Shown: in pieces, positions 1-9,820 of the stretch | Numbering within the stretch: the first letter of the stretch is position 1 | Layout: every line of letters starts with the position of its first letter | From: Firmicutes bacterium ADurb.Bin193 | Lineage (GTDB): Bacteria > Bacillota > Clostridia > Monoglobales > Firm-18 | Reading direction: 5' to 3' | Assembly (NCBI GenBank): GCA_002070105.1 | Contig: MWCQ01000001.1 | Span: forward strand, 62,001 to 126,000 | DNA: 64,000 bases | Program-made: the position numbers and the translations under genes | Notes under the pieces: generated by a model | The model's input: only the letters and a program-made list of their open reading frames with translations | Database searches by the model: none | Told to the model about the DNA's origin: nothing

Positions 1-2119
1 TTCGCACCGAACGCCCCGTAAGCGCCGAAATGAGGGCGGTTGCTATGGTAATACCCGCGGAAGGACCGTCCTTCGGTGTTGCGCCGTCGGGCACATGAAT
101 ATGAATGTCCTTTTCCTTGTAAAATTCCCTGTCAATACCCAGCTGTCCCGCAACGGAGCGGATATAGCTTATAGCCGCCTTTGCGGACTCCTTCATTACA
201 TCACCGAGTGAGCCCGTTAATACAATCTCACCCTTGCCGTCCATTATATTGACCTCTATCTGAAGGGTGTCGCCGCCGAAAGCAGTCCATGCAAGACCCG
301 TAGCAACTCCGACCTCGTCGTTGTCCTTTATAAGATCGTATGAGTATATTCTCTTGCCGAGGAACATATCGAGGTTTGCCGCATTTACCGTTATCCTCTT
401 CGCACCTTCTTCTATAATCATTCTTGCCGATTTGCGGCATATCGTCGCAATCTGTCTTTCAAGGTTTCTTACGCCGGATTCTTTGGTATAATAGTTTACT
501 ATTCCGTAAATTGCGTTCTCGTCTATTTTAAGCGCGCCGGACGATATTCCGTGGAGCCTTTTCTGTTTCGGAATTATATATCTTTGCGCAATCTGCACCT
601 TTTCATAGTCCGTATAGCCCGAAAGGGTTATTACCTCCATTCTGTCCTGAAGCGGCCTCGGAATCGAATCAAGCGAGTTTGCGGTTGTTATAAACAAAAT
701 CTCCGAAAGGTCAAACGGAATTTCTATATAGTGATCCGAAAAGGCAAAGTTCTGTTCGCTGTCCAAAACCTCAAGCATTGCGGACGAAGGGTCGCCGCGA
801 AAATCATTGCTCATCTTGTCAATCTCGTCAAGAAGTATCATTGCGTTTTTACTTTTTGCCATGCGTACCGCATTTATAATCCTTCCCGGCATAGCGCCGA
901 TATAGGTTTTTCTATGCCCTCTGATTTCCGCTTCGTCGCGAATACCGCCAAGTGACAGGCGGGCATAATTCTTTCCGAGCGCTGTTGCGATACTTTTCGC
1001 AATGGAGGTTTTACCCACGCCCGGCGGACCGACAAGGCACAGAATCGGACCTTTAATGTCCTTTGCAAGCTGGCGGACGGCAAGGAACTCCAGTATACGC
1101 TCCTTAACCTTAAAAAGCCCGTAATGGTCTCTGTCAAGAATCCTTTTTGCCCTTTCTATATTAAATCTTTCCTTCGTGTAAATATTCCAGGGAAGCGACA
1201 GAACGGTGTCAAGATATGTCCTTAAAAGTGCTCCGTCGCTCATGCCCGCAGGCATTTTCGCAAGACGGTCAACATCCGCCAAAAGTTTTGATGCGGACTC
1301 CTTCGGAATACCCGATTTTGCGATTTTCCGCTTATACTCCTTAACCTCGGCCGAAATTCCGTCCCTGTCGCCAAGCTCGTTTTGAATAATCTTAACCTGT
1401 TCGCGCAGGTAGTACTCCCTTTGGTTTTTGTCAATCTGCTCTTTTACCTTTTCGGCTATATCCTTTTCAAGGCGAACAATCTCCATCTCACGGTGCATAA
1501 TCACAATAAGTTTTTCTACTCTTTTTTCAATCACCGTTTCTTCGAGAATAGCCATTTTATCCTCAAGATTGACAAATACATTTGCGGCGATAAGGTCCGC
1601 AATCTCGCCGGGATTTTTTATATTCATAACGGATATTATCGTTTCCCTCGGAGTTTTGGACATTATCTGAAGGTATTCGTCAAAAATCTCCTTGGCGTTT
1701 CGTGTCATCGCCTCAAGAGTCGGGGTTATTTCGGGCGTTATGTTCGGGTACTGCCTGATTTCGCCCGACATATATTTTCCGCTGTCCGTAAGCTTTAAAA
1801 GCTTACCCCTGTTAAGCCCCTCGACCAAAACCCTTATACTTCCGCCGGGAAGCTTTAATAGCTGTTTAACCTTTGCAACCGTGCCGAAGGAATACAGATC
1901 ATTAAACGAAGGCTCATCCTTTTGGGCATCCATCTGGGCAACAAGGAATATTTTTTGATCTCCTATCATTGCCGCCTCAAGCGCGGCAACGCTTTTTTCC
2001 CTTCCCACATCAAAATGCAATACCATATACGGAAAAACGCAAAGCCCCCGAAGCGGCAATACGGGAAGTGTTATTTTTTTAGTTCTTAAACCGATTTTCT
2101 TTTTTTCACTCTCGCTCAA
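1..2119 (-). CDS. lonA: ATP-dependent protease LonA (C-terminus cut by window edge)
   Basis: Cytoplasmic AAA+ serine protease that degrades misfolded and regulatory proteins. About 706 codons are present; the family is usually 770-810 residues, so the last 70-100 residues lie outside the window. Order seen: N-terminal substrate domain (roughly residues 10-205), Walker [10 protein letters not shown] near residue 362, Walker [11 protein letters not shown], then the protease domain with PKDGPSAG, whose Ser is the nucleophile; the partner Lys is beyond the edge. I chose the TTG at 2119 because GGGGTG lies about 9 nt upstream, while the ATG at 2135 reaches a stop after ten codons. It follows lonB on the same strand, as in Bacillus, but has its own sigma-A-type promoter. 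Confidence 0.96.
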   Translation of the reverse strand, partial: MSESEKKKIGLRTKKITLPVLPLRGLCVFPYMVLHFDVGREKSVAALEAAMIGDQKIFLVAQMDAQKDEPSFNDLYSFGTVAKVKQLLKLPGGSIRVLVEGLNRGKLLKLTDSGKYMSGEIRQYPNITPEITPTLEAMTRNAKEIFDEYLQIMSKTPRETIISVMNIKNPGEIADLIAANVFVNLEDKMAILEETVIEKRVEKLIVIMHREMEIVRLEKDIAEKVKEQIDKNQREYYLREQVKIIQNELGDRDGISAEVKEYKRKIAKSGIPKESASKLLADVDRLAKMPAGMSDGALLRTYLDTVLSLPWNIYTKERFNIERAKRILDRDHYGLFKVKERILEFLAVRQLAKDIKGPILCLVGPPGVGKTSIAKSIATALGKNYARLSLGGIRDEAEIRGHRKTYIGAMPGRIINAVRMAKSKNAMILLDEIDKMSNDFRGDPSSAMLEVLDSEQNFAFSDHYIEIPFDLSEILFITTANSLDSIPRPLQDRMEVITLSGYTDYEKVQIAQRYIIPKQKRLHGISSGALKIDENAIYGIVNYYTKESGVRNLERQIATICRKSARMIIEEGAKRITVNAANLDMFLGKRIYSYDLIKDNDEVGVATGLAWTAFGGDTLQIEVNIMDGKGEIVLTGSLGDVMKESAKAAISYIRSVAGQLGIDREFYKEKDIHIHVPDGATPKDGPSAGITIATALISALTGRSVR

Positions 2120-2151
2120 CCGGACTACACCCCATTTTTAATATTCTATTT

Positions 2152-2180
2152 ATTATATACTCTTTTATTAGATTTTTCAA
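2152..2180 (-). promoter_or_regulatory. sigma-A-type promoter of lonA
   Basis: On the minus strand, TTGAAA (2180-2175), a 17-nt spacer and TATAAT (2157-2152) lie about 33 nt upstream of the lonA TTG start. This lets lonA be transcribed apart from lonB. No CIRCE-like inverted repeat was seen here. Confidence 0.7.
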
Positions 2181-2248
2181 CCCTTTTTTTGAAGAGAAAG
2201 GCTTGCGCTCGGGCAAGAGTTTTATATGATTACTTTATACTTTATTTG

Positions 2249-2276
2249 GTAATCGCTGATTTAATGCAGCGATTAC
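2249..2276 (-). terminator. hairpin at the end of lonB
   Basis: A 10-bp perfect inverted repeat (GTAATCGCTG / CAGCGATTAC) with an 8-nt loop sits at the lonB stop codon. No T-run follows on the minus strand, so it may be a weak terminator or an mRNA-stabilising hairpin. Confidence 0.4.
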
Positions 2277-3943
2277 TAAATACTCGTCGCCGCAATAATT
2301 TTCGTATCGTGCGGCAAGGACGCGAAATGTTCTTTTTTGTCCGATTTAATGCCGAACACGGTTTCAAAAACCTCAAATATATTTTCTACCGAAACAACCT
2401 CTATATCCATTTTTGAAAAAAGCTCGCGGTAATTCTCCTTGGGTATAATAACCTTTTTAATCCCCGCGTTTATCGCCGCCTCAACCTTTGCGACAACCCC
2501 GCCCACAGGGCGAACCGTTCCCTGAATGGCTATCTCGCCCGTCATGGCTATCTGCGAATCAATTGGAACACCGTATACCGCTGAATACACGCCGCAGGCT
2601 ATCGCCACTCCCGCAGACGGGCCGTCGATGGGCGCACTTCCGGGGAAGTTTATATGAATATCATATTGCAAAAAGTCAATTCCGTAGTACCGCTTCAAAA
2701 CCGTTAGCATATTTTCCACAGAGGACTTTGCGCTGCTTTTTCTTGTCAGTCTTTGCGCGTGGTTTACCAATTCCTCGTTTTCGATAATTCCGGTAATGAC
2801 AAGTTTTCCGCTTCCTGCCGTAGCGTTTACCTCAATATCCATAACCGTTCCGAAGGATGCGCCGTAAACAGCAAGACCGTTCACAAAGCCGATTGCGCTT
2901 CCCTTTTCCACCTTCTTTTCGATTTTCGGGTTGTACTGACCGAATTCTATAACCCACTCAATGTCTTTGGTCTGGATTTTTGTTCTATGCTCATAGATTG
3001 CGACACTGCTTGCGATTTGAACCATGCTTACCGCATCGCGCCCGCTGTGCGCATACCGCGCAATAAGCGAAAGTCCTTCGCTATCTATTGAAACACCGCC
3101 CTTTTGTGCGGCGTTTTTTGCAATCGTTTTTATTTCCTCGTTGGTAAGAGGCTTGAAAAATATTTCTATACACCTTGACCTTATAGCAGGGGGAATCTCA
3201 TCAGGCGTCTTGGTTGTCGCGCCCACAAGCCTGAAATCCGCAGGAAGTCCGTTTTGGAATATGTCATGGATGTGTGGAGGAATGTTGCTGTCATAAGCGC
3301 TGTAATACGCGCTTTCGAAAAACACGCATCTGTCCTCCAAAACCTTCAAAAGTTTATTCATCTGAATGGGGTGAAGCTCGCCTATCTCGTCTATAAAGAG
3401 CATTCCTCCGTGCGCCTTTGTCACCGCGCCCGCCTTGGGCTGGGGAACGCCCGCAGGGCCGTATGAGCCCGCACCCTGATAAATGGGGTCATGCACCGTC
3501 CCTATAAGCGGGTCCGCAATCCCGCGCTCGTCAAACCTAAGGGTTGTCGCGTCAATCTCGATATACTTCGCACCGCTTGTAAAGGGCGACATCGGGTTTT
3601 TCTTCGCCTCCTCAAGCACAACCCTTGCCGCGGCGGTCTTTCCCACTCCCGGAGGGCCGTATATTATGACATGCTGTGGATTTGGGCTGCAAATCGCCGC
3701 ACGGAGTGCCTTAAGCCCCTGCTTTTGCCCGATTATTTCATCAAGACTGCTTGGGCGCGTAACCTCGGACAAAGGCTTTGTAAGATGTACCTGCCTGAGC
3801 CTTTGAAGCTTTAAAAGCTCCTTTTTCGATTCCTGCTCAAGCGACCTTCGGGAGCTTGTCTGCCCTTTTAGCATATTCAAAAAATAAATGCCGATTATTA
3901 CAGAGAATACAAACTGGATTATGAACAAAGCAACCATAAGCAT
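2276..3943 (-). CDS. lonB: ATP-dependent protease LonB (sporulation-type, membrane-anchored)
   Basis: 555 residues, the usual LonB length. An N-terminal membrane helix (about residues 3-23) is followed by an AAA+ domain with Walker [11 protein letters not shown] near residue 95 and Walker B GGMLFIDEIGE, and a C-terminal Lon protease domain with IDGPSAG (catalytic Ser) and the downstream KKVIIPKEN segment. It lacks the long N-terminal substrate domain of LonA, which separates the two families. In Bacillus subtilis LonB is made in the forespore and its gene lies directly upstream of lonA, as here. The start ATG follows an AGGAAGGG ribosome site. Confidence 0.93.
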   Translation of the reverse strand: MLMVALFIIQFVFSVIIGIYFLNMLKGQTSSRRSLEQESKKELLKLQRLRQVHLTKPLSEVTRPSSLDEIIGQKQGLKALRAAICSPNPQHVIIYGPPGVGKTAAARVVLEEAKKNPMSPFTSGAKYIEIDATTLRFDERGIADPLIGTVHDPIYQGAGSYGPAGVPQPKAGAVTKAHGGMLFIDEIGELHPIQMNKLLKVLEDRCVFFESAYYSAYDSNIPPHIHDIFQNGLPADFRLVGATTKTPDEIPPAIRSRCIEIFFKPLTNEEIKTIAKNAAQKGGVSIDSEGLSLIARYAHSGRDAVSMVQIASSVAIYEHRTKIQTKDIEWVIEFGQYNPKIEKKVEKGSAIGFVNGLAVYGASFGTVMDIEVNATAGSGKLVITGIIENEELVNHAQRLTRKSSAKSSVENMLTVLKRYYGIDFLQYDIHINFPGSAPIDGPSAGVAIACGVYSAVYGVPIDSQIAMTGEIAIQGTVRPVGGVVAKVEAAINAGIKKVIIPKENYRELFSKMDIEVVSVENIFEVFETVFGIKSDKKEHFASLPHDTKIIAATSI

Positions 3944-4050
3944 ATTAAACCCTTCCTTTCCTTTGACAATATTATTTCAATAATTGGGAATAAAATTCCG
4001 AGATTAGCGAAAAATATTGGTACAATTGTCGCGTAAAGGGAGTCTGATAT

Positions 4051-4710
4051 ATGAAGAAGTTAAACAGAAAAGGTTTTTTAATATTATTTGCAGTAATTAT
4101 TTTGTTGTTTGCAGGGATTACATTTCAGTACTCGGCAGTGCCTACGCTTTCAAGGTACGGCTCGCGCGGTCCCGAAGTACGCGAAATTCAGACAAGGCTG
4201 AAAAAATGGGGATATAAAATAACCGCAATAGACGGGATATACGGTCCCAATACCAGAAGTGCCGTAATACAGTTTCAGCGAAACAACGGGCTTAAGCCCG
4301 ACGGAATTGCAGGGCCGGCAACACTCGGGGCGATGGGAATATCGTCAAGAAGCAGTTATGACAACAATGTTCAGCTTCTTGCAAGGATAATAAGCGCGGA
4401 ATCAAGGGGAGAACCCTACGCGGGTCAGGTAGCGGTAGGCGCCGTGGTTTTGAACAGGGTTAAGCACCCGTCATTTCCGAACACAATATCGGGTGTAATC
4501 TACCAGCCCGGGGCATTTACCGCTATTACCGACGGTCAGTTTAACGCCCAGGTGGTTTCCTCCGCATATAATGCGGCAAGGGATGCCTTAAACGGGTGGG
4601 ATCCGTCCAATGGGGCGATTTATTACTACAACCCCGCCAAAACCACCAACAAATGGATATACTCCCGCCCCGTTGTCGCAAGAATAGGTAAGCATGTTTT
4701 TGCAAAATAG
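4051..4710 (+). CDS. sleB: spore cortex-lytic enzyme SleB
   Basis: 219 residues: an N-terminal signal or anchor helix (about 9-28), a PG_binding_1 domain (about 34-95, with YGPNTRSAVIQFQ), and a SleB/CwlJ hydrolase_2 domain (about 107-219, with ARIISAESRGEPYAGQVAVG). In spore formers this exported lytic transglycosylase degrades the muramic-lactam cortex during germination. The Glu in ISAESRG matches the catalytic Glu of the family. It usually works with YpeB, but no ypeB-like gene follows; a terminator closes the gene at once. No convincing sigma-G -10 was found upstream. Confidence 0.92.
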   Translation: MKKLNRKGFLILFAVIILLFAGITFQYSAVPTLSRYGSRGPEVREIQTRLKKWGYKITAIDGIYGPNTRSAVIQFQRNNGLKPDGIAGPATLGAMGISSRSSYDNNVQLLARIISAESRGEPYAGQVAVGAVVLNRVKHPSFPNTISGVIYQPGAFTAITDGQFNAQVVSSAYNAARDALNGWDPSNGAIYYYNPAKTTNKWIYSRPVVARIGKHVFAK

Positions 4711-4740
4711 AATCGTCATAAACAGGCCATAACAAGCGCA

Positions 4741-4776
4741 AGCGCCATAAGGATTACCCCTATGGCGCTATTTTTT
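4741..4776 (+). terminator. terminator after sleB
   Basis: Stem AGCGCCATA / TATGGCGCT with an 11-nt loop is followed by ATTTTTT. A typical intrinsic terminator 30 nt after the sleB stop. Confidence 0.85.
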
Positions 4777-4843
4777 AACTTATTGGAAATTGCGTAAGTA
4801 TGCGCAATTTCACGCTTCGGCGAAAATGAATTTCGCCTTCGCA

Positions 4844-4900
4844 TACGCTCGCACGGCAAGCGGATGCGTTAGGGAAAACGCTTCGCGCCCGAACGCTTTA
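4844..4900 (-). repeat. dispersed intergenic repeat, copy A
   Basis: Read on the minus strand this stretch runs AAAGCGTTCGGGCG, then AGC, TTCCC, AAC, CATCCGCT and CGAGCG in the same order and nearly the same spacing as 58795-58849 on the plus strand. No reading frame of note. The 4711-4988 gap otherwise holds the sleB terminator, small hairpins and a possible promoter for the next gene. Confidence 0.6.
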
Positions 4901-4988
4901 TTTTATTTTTCTCTTTATTTTTTTTAATAATGTGATATAATGTGATATAACAAATGCAATTAGGGATTCTTTAGGAGTGTAATGATAA

Positions 4989-5288
4989 ATGAAAACTGAA
5001 TTAAAGAATAAAGGTTTTCTGTATCCAATAATTGCAACTATCTTGGTATGTGTTTCAATAACAATATATTGCATTATAAACGGTGAGCCTTGGACTTACC
5101 CTATGATGTACGACCCTTTATTCTTCTTGCAGGCAGGTCAAATATTTAGTGCAATAATTTTAGCCGTCATTCTTGCACTCATAAAACCCACAAGAAAAAA
5201 TGGGCTTTGGTTTATAATTCCTTTAATACTAATAGCATTTGCGTTTCTATATGATATTATTGTACATATAGTATATCCTTGCTGTTAG
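4989..5288 (+). CDS. small three-helix membrane protein of unknown function
   Basis: 99 residues that I do not recognise. Three hydrophobic stretches (about 11-30, 46-64 and 73-96) separated by short loops make it an integral membrane protein; the third ends in a Cys-Cys pair at the C-terminus. GGAGTG about 9 nt upstream of the ATG supports the start. The upstream DNA is very AT-rich with a doubled AATGTGATAT motif (4927-4947) that contains a TATAAT. It is flanked by sleB and nadE on the same strand but separated from both, so context gives no function. Confidence 0.6.
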   Translation: MKTELKNKGFLYPIIATILVCVSITIYCIINGEPWTYPMMYDPLFFLQAGQIFSAIILAVILALIKPTRKNGLWFIIPLILIAFAFLYDIIVHIVYPCC

Positions 5289-5388
5289 TGGCGGCTTGAG
5301 CTCCAAATAAGCATAACCGAAAACTGACAAAATTCAATTTTCCTATATATTACATAACACCACAAACCTGTTTACTGGAGTGATTGTT

Positions 5389-7308
5389 TTGGATAAAAAC
5401 TACGGATTTGTAAAGGTTGCCGCGGCGGTTCCGCTTTGCGCGGTCGCAGACACGCGCCACAACTGCACCGAAATTGCGGAACTTATCAAAAAGGCGTATG
5501 CCGAAGGTGCGCATGCGGTTGTATTTCCCGAGCTTTGCGTTACGGGGTACAGCTGCGGCGACTTGTTCTTCTCAAAAACATTGCAGGACGGCGCATATAA
5601 AGGCATTTCATATATATTAGACGAAACGAAAAACCTTGACATAGTAAGCATTGTCGGGCTTCCCGTTTTTGACGGTGTTCACCTGTTAAACTGTGCGGCA
5701 GTGCTTTTAAAGGGCAAAATTTTGGGCATTGTACCCAAAACATACATCCCCAATTACGGCGAGTTTTACGAGGGGCGTTGGTTTGCCCCCGCCGACAAGG
5801 CTTCAAAAACAGAAATCGAACTTTGCGGACAGACCGTACCCATAACAAGCAATTTAATCTTCGACTTCGGCGACATGAAGATAGCTGTTGAGATATGCGA
5901 GGATATGTGGGCTTCGACGCCGCCCTCGGCACTGCACGCCATAAGCGGTGCAAACCTTATCTTTAATCTTTCCGCAACAAACGCCGTTATCGGCAAAAGC
6001 GGTTACAGAAAATTGCTTGTAAAGCAAAGAAGCTTTACATCACATTGCGGATATGTTTTTGTGTCTGCGGGTGCGGGCGAGTCAACCACCGATACTCTTT
6101 ATTCCTCCCATGTTTTAATAGGCGAGAACGGTGCTGTTTTAACGGACGAAACGCCTATGACCTTTGAGAGCAAAATATTTTACAGCGAGATTGATTTACA
6201 AAGGCTTGAGGCGGACAGAAAAAAGAATACCGGCTTTTGTTCGGTTTTGAAGCCGGCATCGGAATATAAAACGGTTAAGGCGGATTTTAACGGCACTCCC
6301 ATTACCTCTCTTTCGCGAGACTTTTCACGCTTTCCCTTCGTGCCCGGCTTAAAGTCGGACAAGGACACGCGAATGAGTGAGATATACGATATTCTTGCCA
6401 TGTCCCTTGCTAAGCGCCTAAGGCATACGGGCATAAAGTCGCCTGTTTTGGGAATATCGGGCGGGCTTGATTCAACCCTTGCGCTTTTGGTTGCGGTAAG
6501 ATCCATGGATATTTTAAAACTTGAAAGAAAAAACATTATTGCCGTAACAATGCCCGGCTTCGGCACAACCGACAGAACCCTTGAAAACGCAAAGCGGCTT
6601 ATAGCCCATCTTGGCGCAACCTTGCGGGAGATAAGTATAAAGGACGCTTGCATACAGCATTTTAAGGATATAGGGCATGACATTAACAATACCGATATAA
6701 TCTATGAAAACTCGCAGGCGCGAGAGAGAACGCAGATTTTAATGGATATAGCCAACCAGTCAAACGGTATTGTTGTCGGCACGGGTGACCTTTCGGAGCT
6801 TGCGCTCGGCTGGGCGACCTATGCGGGCGACCATATTTCAATGTATGCGGTTAACTGCGGCGTGCCCAAAACGCTTGTGCGCCATTTGGTTTCATGGATA
6901 GGCGAGAGCGTTTTGGAGGGTGAGGTTAAAAAGATTATTGCGGACATACTTGATACACCTATTTCGCCGGAGCTTCTTCCCGCGGGGGAAAACGGAAAAA
7001 TCGCACAGAAAACAGAGGAGATTTTGGGCGATTATGTCCTTCACGATTTCTTTTTATATTATTTTATGCGGTTCGGGTTTACTCCGCAAAAGATACTGTT
7101 TATAGCGAAAAAGGCGTTTCTTGGCGAATATGACGAGATTTACATTAAAAATTGCCTTAAAACCTTTTTCACACGGTTTTTCAACAATCAGTTCAAGCGC
7201 TCATGCATGCCCGACGGCCCGAAGATAGGCTCCGTAAGCCTTTCGCCCCGTGCCGACTGGCGTATGCCCTCCGATGCCGAAGCAAGGCTTTGGCTTGAGG
7301 AGTTGTAA
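5389..7308 (+). CDS. nadE: glutamine-dependent NAD+ synthetase
   Basis: About 639 residues. The N-terminal nitrilase-like glutaminase domain (about 5-270) carries the Glu in FPELCVTGYSCGD, the Lys in PKTYIPNYGEFYE and the nucleophilic Cys in AVEICEDMW. The C-terminal synthetase domain has the PP-loop GISGGLDSTLALL near residue 360 and VVGTGDLSELALGWATYAGD. It amidates deamido-NAD+ using glutamine, the last step of NAD synthesis. Start: a GTG at 5380 lies inside the GGAGTGA ribosome site, so the TTG at 5389, with proper spacing, is more likely. It is monocistronic and ends at a bidirectional terminator. Confidence 0.95.
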   Translation: MDKNYGFVKVAAAVPLCAVADTRHNCTEIAELIKKAYAEGAHAVVFPELCVTGYSCGDLFFSKTLQDGAYKGISYILDETKNLDIVSIVGLPVFDGVHLLNCAAVLLKGKILGIVPKTYIPNYGEFYEGRWFAPADKASKTEIELCGQTVPITSNLIFDFGDMKIAVEICEDMWASTPPSALHAISGANLIFNLSATNAVIGKSGYRKLLVKQRSFTSHCGYVFVSAGAGESTTDTLYSSHVLIGENGAVLTDETPMTFESKIFYSEIDLQRLEADRKKNTGFCSVLKPASEYKTVKADFNGTPITSLSRDFSRFPFVPGLKSDKDTRMSEIYDILAMSLAKRLRHTGIKSPVLGISGGLDSTLALLVAVRSMDILKLERKNIIAVTMPGFGTTDRTLENAKRLIAHLGATLREISIKDACIQHFKDIGHDINNTDIIYENSQARERTQILMDIANQSNGIVVGTGDLSELALGWATYAGDHISMYAVNCGVPKTLVRHLVSWIGESVLEGEVKKIIADILDTPISPELLPAGENGKIAQKTEEILGDYVLHDFFLYYFMRFGFTPQKILFIAKKAFLGEYDEIYIKNCLKTFFTRFFNNQFKRSCMPDGPKIGSVSLSPRADWRMPSDAEARLWLEEL

Positions 7309-7336
7309 ATTTAAGTCACTATATCATTTTATTGAA

Positions 7337-7375
7337 AAAACCCGTCCCATGCCTTATCGGCTTTGGACGGGTTTT
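7337..7375. terminator. bidirectional terminator between nadE and korC
   Basis: Perfect 11-bp stem AAAACCCGTCC / GGACGGGTTTT between convergent genes, with a T-run on each strand. It can end both nadE and the long minus-strand operon. Confidence 0.9.
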
Positions 7376-7386
7376 GTGGTTTATCT

Positions 7387-7923
7387 TCAGCCTATGTAAT
7401 TGTATCCTGCTTCTATCGCCTTCATGTTAACCTCGATAAGCTCCTTTTTTGAAGGAGGAACGCTTTTTTCAACCGCTTTTCTCACCGTTTCCATAGTGGC
7501 GAATTTCGAAACTGCAATCAGCTTTCCGAAAATTATCATATTCGCAAGCTTGGGAATTTCCATATCGCTTGCCATTTGCGTTGCGGGAATGGGATAAAAG
7601 TTTATGTCGTCCCTATCGGGCTTTATGCTTATCAGCGAGCTGTCCGCTATGATGTTCCCGCCGGTCAAAACCGTTTTTTCAAACTTTGTAAACGAGGGAA
7701 GGTTCATCGCAACAAGGTCGGTCGGGTTGTTTACGATGGGCGAGCCGACGGGACTGTCGGATATAATAACATGGCAGTTTGCCGTTCCGCCCCTCATTTC
7801 GGGGCCGTAGGACGGAAGCCACGAAACCTCCATATCGCCCATAAGCCCCGCATACGCCGCGACCTTTCCAGAAAACAATATTCCCTGCCCGCCGAAGCCG
7901 GCAAATAAAATCTCATAAGTCAT
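7387..7923 (-). CDS. korC: 2-oxoacid:ferredoxin oxidoreductase, gamma subunit
   Basis: 178 residues with the gamma-domain signature MTYEILFAGFGGQGILFSG at the N-terminus. Together with korA, korB and korD it forms a complex that oxidatively decarboxylates a 2-oxoacid to an acyl-CoA and reduces ferredoxin. The frame extends upstream to 7998, but the ATG at 7923 has GGAGA 7 nt upstream and starts the conserved fold. It is the last gene of the operon, 52 nt after korB. Whether the substrate is 2-oxoglutarate or a branched-chain 2-oxoacid cannot be read from the sequence. Confidence 0.93.
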   Translation of the reverse strand: MTYEILFAGFGGQGILFSGKVAAYAGLMGDMEVSWLPSYGPEMRGGTANCHVIISDSPVGSPIVNNPTDLVAMNLPSFTKFEKTVLTGGNIIADSSLISIKPDRDDINFYPIPATQMASDMEIPKLANMIIFGKLIAVSKFATMETVRKAVEKSVPPSKKELIEVNMKAIEAGYNYIG

Positions 7924-7975
7924 AGCAATTCTCCGTTCCGCCGCCGTATGCGGCATAAATCTTATAGCAATATAA

Positions 7976-8728
7976 TTAAGCCTTTTGCTCGGCATCAATA
8001 TCCTTATATGTTCCGAGCGGGTAATGGGGAATCATATTTTCCCTAAGCCAATCCAAAGCCTCAACCGGCGAAAGGCCCCAGTTTGTCGGACAGGTCGACA
8101 AAACCTCGACAAGCGAAAAGCCTTTTTTGTCAATCTGGTTTTGGAACGCCTTTTTGATTGCCCTCTTTGTGTCGTTTATGTTTTTAATGCTGTCAACACT
8201 GCACCTTTTTATATACGACGGGCCTTCAAGGGTTGAAAGCATTTCGGACATTCTTATGGGATAGCCCTGCGCCTCGACCTTACGCCCGTAAGGCGAGGTT
8301 TGGGTAACCTGACCCACAAGTGTTGTTGGCGCCATCTGCCCGCCCGTCATTCCGTATATCGCGTTGTTAATAAAAATAATCGTTATATTTTCGCCCCTTG
8401 CGGCGGCGTGTACCGTTTCGGCGGTTCCGATAGCGGCAAGGTCGCCGTCACCCTGGTATGTGAAAACAATGTTTTCGGGGTTGGCTCTTTTTATACCAGT
8501 TGCCACGGCGGGCGCTCTTCCGTGCGCGGCCTCCTGCATATCGCAGTTAAAATAGTTGTATGCAAAAACGGCACAGCCGACGGGAGCGACACCGATTGTG
8601 CTGCCCTCTATCCCAAGCTCGTCTATAACCTCCGCAACAAGGCGATGGACAATTCCGTGAGTACAGCCGGGACAGTAGTGAAGCGGCACATCGCTAAGTG
8701 CCTTCGGTTTTTGAAATACGATTGCCAT
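7976..8728 (-). CDS. korB: 2-oxoacid:ferredoxin oxidoreductase, beta (TPP-binding) subunit
   Basis: 250 residues. The CPGCTHG segment near residue 20 is the Cys motif of these beta subunits, and GDGDLAAIGTAETVHAA followed by IIFINN is the thiamine-diphosphate/Mg2+ site. The ATG at 8728 overlaps the korA stop in a TGATG arrangement and has GGAGGT 8 nt upstream, so translation is coupled to korA; the in-frame GTG one codon earlier is too close to the ribosome site. Annotation pipelines often call this arrangement VorA/KorB. Confidence 0.93.
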   Translation of the reverse strand: MAIVFQKPKALSDVPLHYCPGCTHGIVHRLVAEVIDELGIEGSTIGVAPVGCAVFAYNYFNCDMQEAAHGRAPAVATGIKRANPENIVFTYQGDGDLAAIGTAETVHAAARGENITIIFINNAIYGMTGGQMAPTTLVGQVTQTSPYGRKVEAQGYPIRMSEMLSTLEGPSYIKRCSVDSIKNINDTKRAIKKAFQNQIDKKGFSLVEVLSTCPTNWGLSPVEALDWLRENMIPHYPLGTYKDIDAEQKA

Positions 8729-9789
8729 CACACATACCTCCTTATTTCGTCATAGACATCGGCAGGGATCGGGACAACTCCGCCCGTACGCCCGTAAAAA
8801 TGCACGGGGCAGGCGCCAGCGGCACTAAGCCTTACATCCTCAACCATCTGACCCATACTCATTTCAACACACAGGATTGCCTTAACCTTTTTTGCGGCGG
8901 CGGAAATCACATCGCTTGGGAAGGGCCAAAGAGTTATGGGGCGGATAAGCCCCGCCTTTATTCCGTTTTCCCTTGCCTTTTTTATAGCCGCCTTGACAAT
9001 CCTTGCGGTTGCGCCGTATGCAACGAGGATAATTTCGGCATCCTCTGTTCCCTCGGCTTCGAATCTTACCTCATTTTGTTCTATCTCAATATATTTTTTC
9101 CAGCGGTTTTTTATTAATGCCTCAAGCTCATCGGGCTGTATATACAAAGAGTTTATAATATTCGGCTTTCTCATCTTTTTTGTACCCGTCGTCGCCCATT
9201 CCTTTTCGGGGAGTTTAACCCCCGTCGTGTCGGGGAAGGCGACAGGCTCCATCATCTGACCCAACATTCCGTCGCCCATAAGCATTACGGGCATACGGTA
9301 TTTGTCCGCCAAATCAAAGGCCAAAAAGGTTGAATCGACAATCTCCTGAATGGATGACGGCGCAACAACTATCATTCGGTAGTCGCCGTGACCGCCGCCC
9401 TTTACCGCCTGAAAATAGTCGGACTGCGCGGGCTGAATCCCTCCGAGCCCAGGGCCCGCTCTTACAATATTCACGATAACGCAGGGTAAATCCGCGCCCG
9501 CTATGTATGAAATCCCCTCAGATTTCAGCGAAATACCCGGACTTGAGGACGAGGTCATCGCCCTCACTCCCGCGCCCGCCGCGCCGTAAACCATATTTAT
9601 TGCCGCAACCTCGCTTTCGGCCTGCAAAAATGTTCCGCCTATCTTCGGCATACGCCTTGCCATATAAGCCGAAATTTCGGTCTGCGGCGTTATAGGATAA
9701 CCAAAAAAGTGCCTGCAACCCGCACGGATTGCCGCCTCGGCTATCGCTTCGTTACCTTTCATTAAAACCTTGTCCATTTTTATATCCAT
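8728..9789 (-). CDS. korA: 2-oxoacid:ferredoxin oxidoreductase, alpha subunit (VorB/KorA type)
   Basis: 353 residues. GNEAIAEAAIRAGCRHFFGY and PITPQTEISAYM at the N-terminus, then TSSSSPGISLKSEGISY and GPGLGGIQPAQSDYFQ, are typical of the alpha subunit, which supplies the pyrimidine-side domain of the active site and a C-terminal transketolase-like domain. This subtype is most often labelled VorB (3-methyl-2-oxobutanoate:ferredoxin oxidoreductase) in Clostridia, although substrate use is rarely tested. Operon order is korD-korA-korB-korC, with 31 nt between korD and korA. Confidence 0.93.
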   Translation of the reverse strand: MDIKMDKVLMKGNEAIAEAAIRAGCRHFFGYPITPQTEISAYMARRMPKIGGTFLQAESEVAAINMVYGAAGAGVRAMTSSSSPGISLKSEGISYIAGADLPCVIVNIVRAGPGLGGIQPAQSDYFQAVKGGGHGDYRMIVVAPSSIQEIVDSTFLAFDLADKYRMPVMLMGDGMLGQMMEPVAFPDTTGVKLPEKEWATTGTKKMRKPNIINSLYIQPDELEALIKNRWKKYIEIEQNEVRFEAEGTEDAEIILVAYGATARIVKAAIKKARENGIKAGLIRPITLWPFPSDVISAAAKKVKAILCVEMSMGQMVEDVRLSAAGACPVHFYGRTGGVVPIPADVYDEIRRYV

Positions 9790-9820
9790 TCCTTTCGTCG
9801 GGCAACCCTGTTAAAGCCGC

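Noticed and set aside
3980-4040. Sigma-G promoter for sleB
   Set aside because: A GAATA is present but no CATnnTA at the right distance.
5540-5953. Antisense frames over nadE and other large genes
   Set aside because: They mirror strong coding on the opposite strand and have no ribosome sites or recognisable domains.
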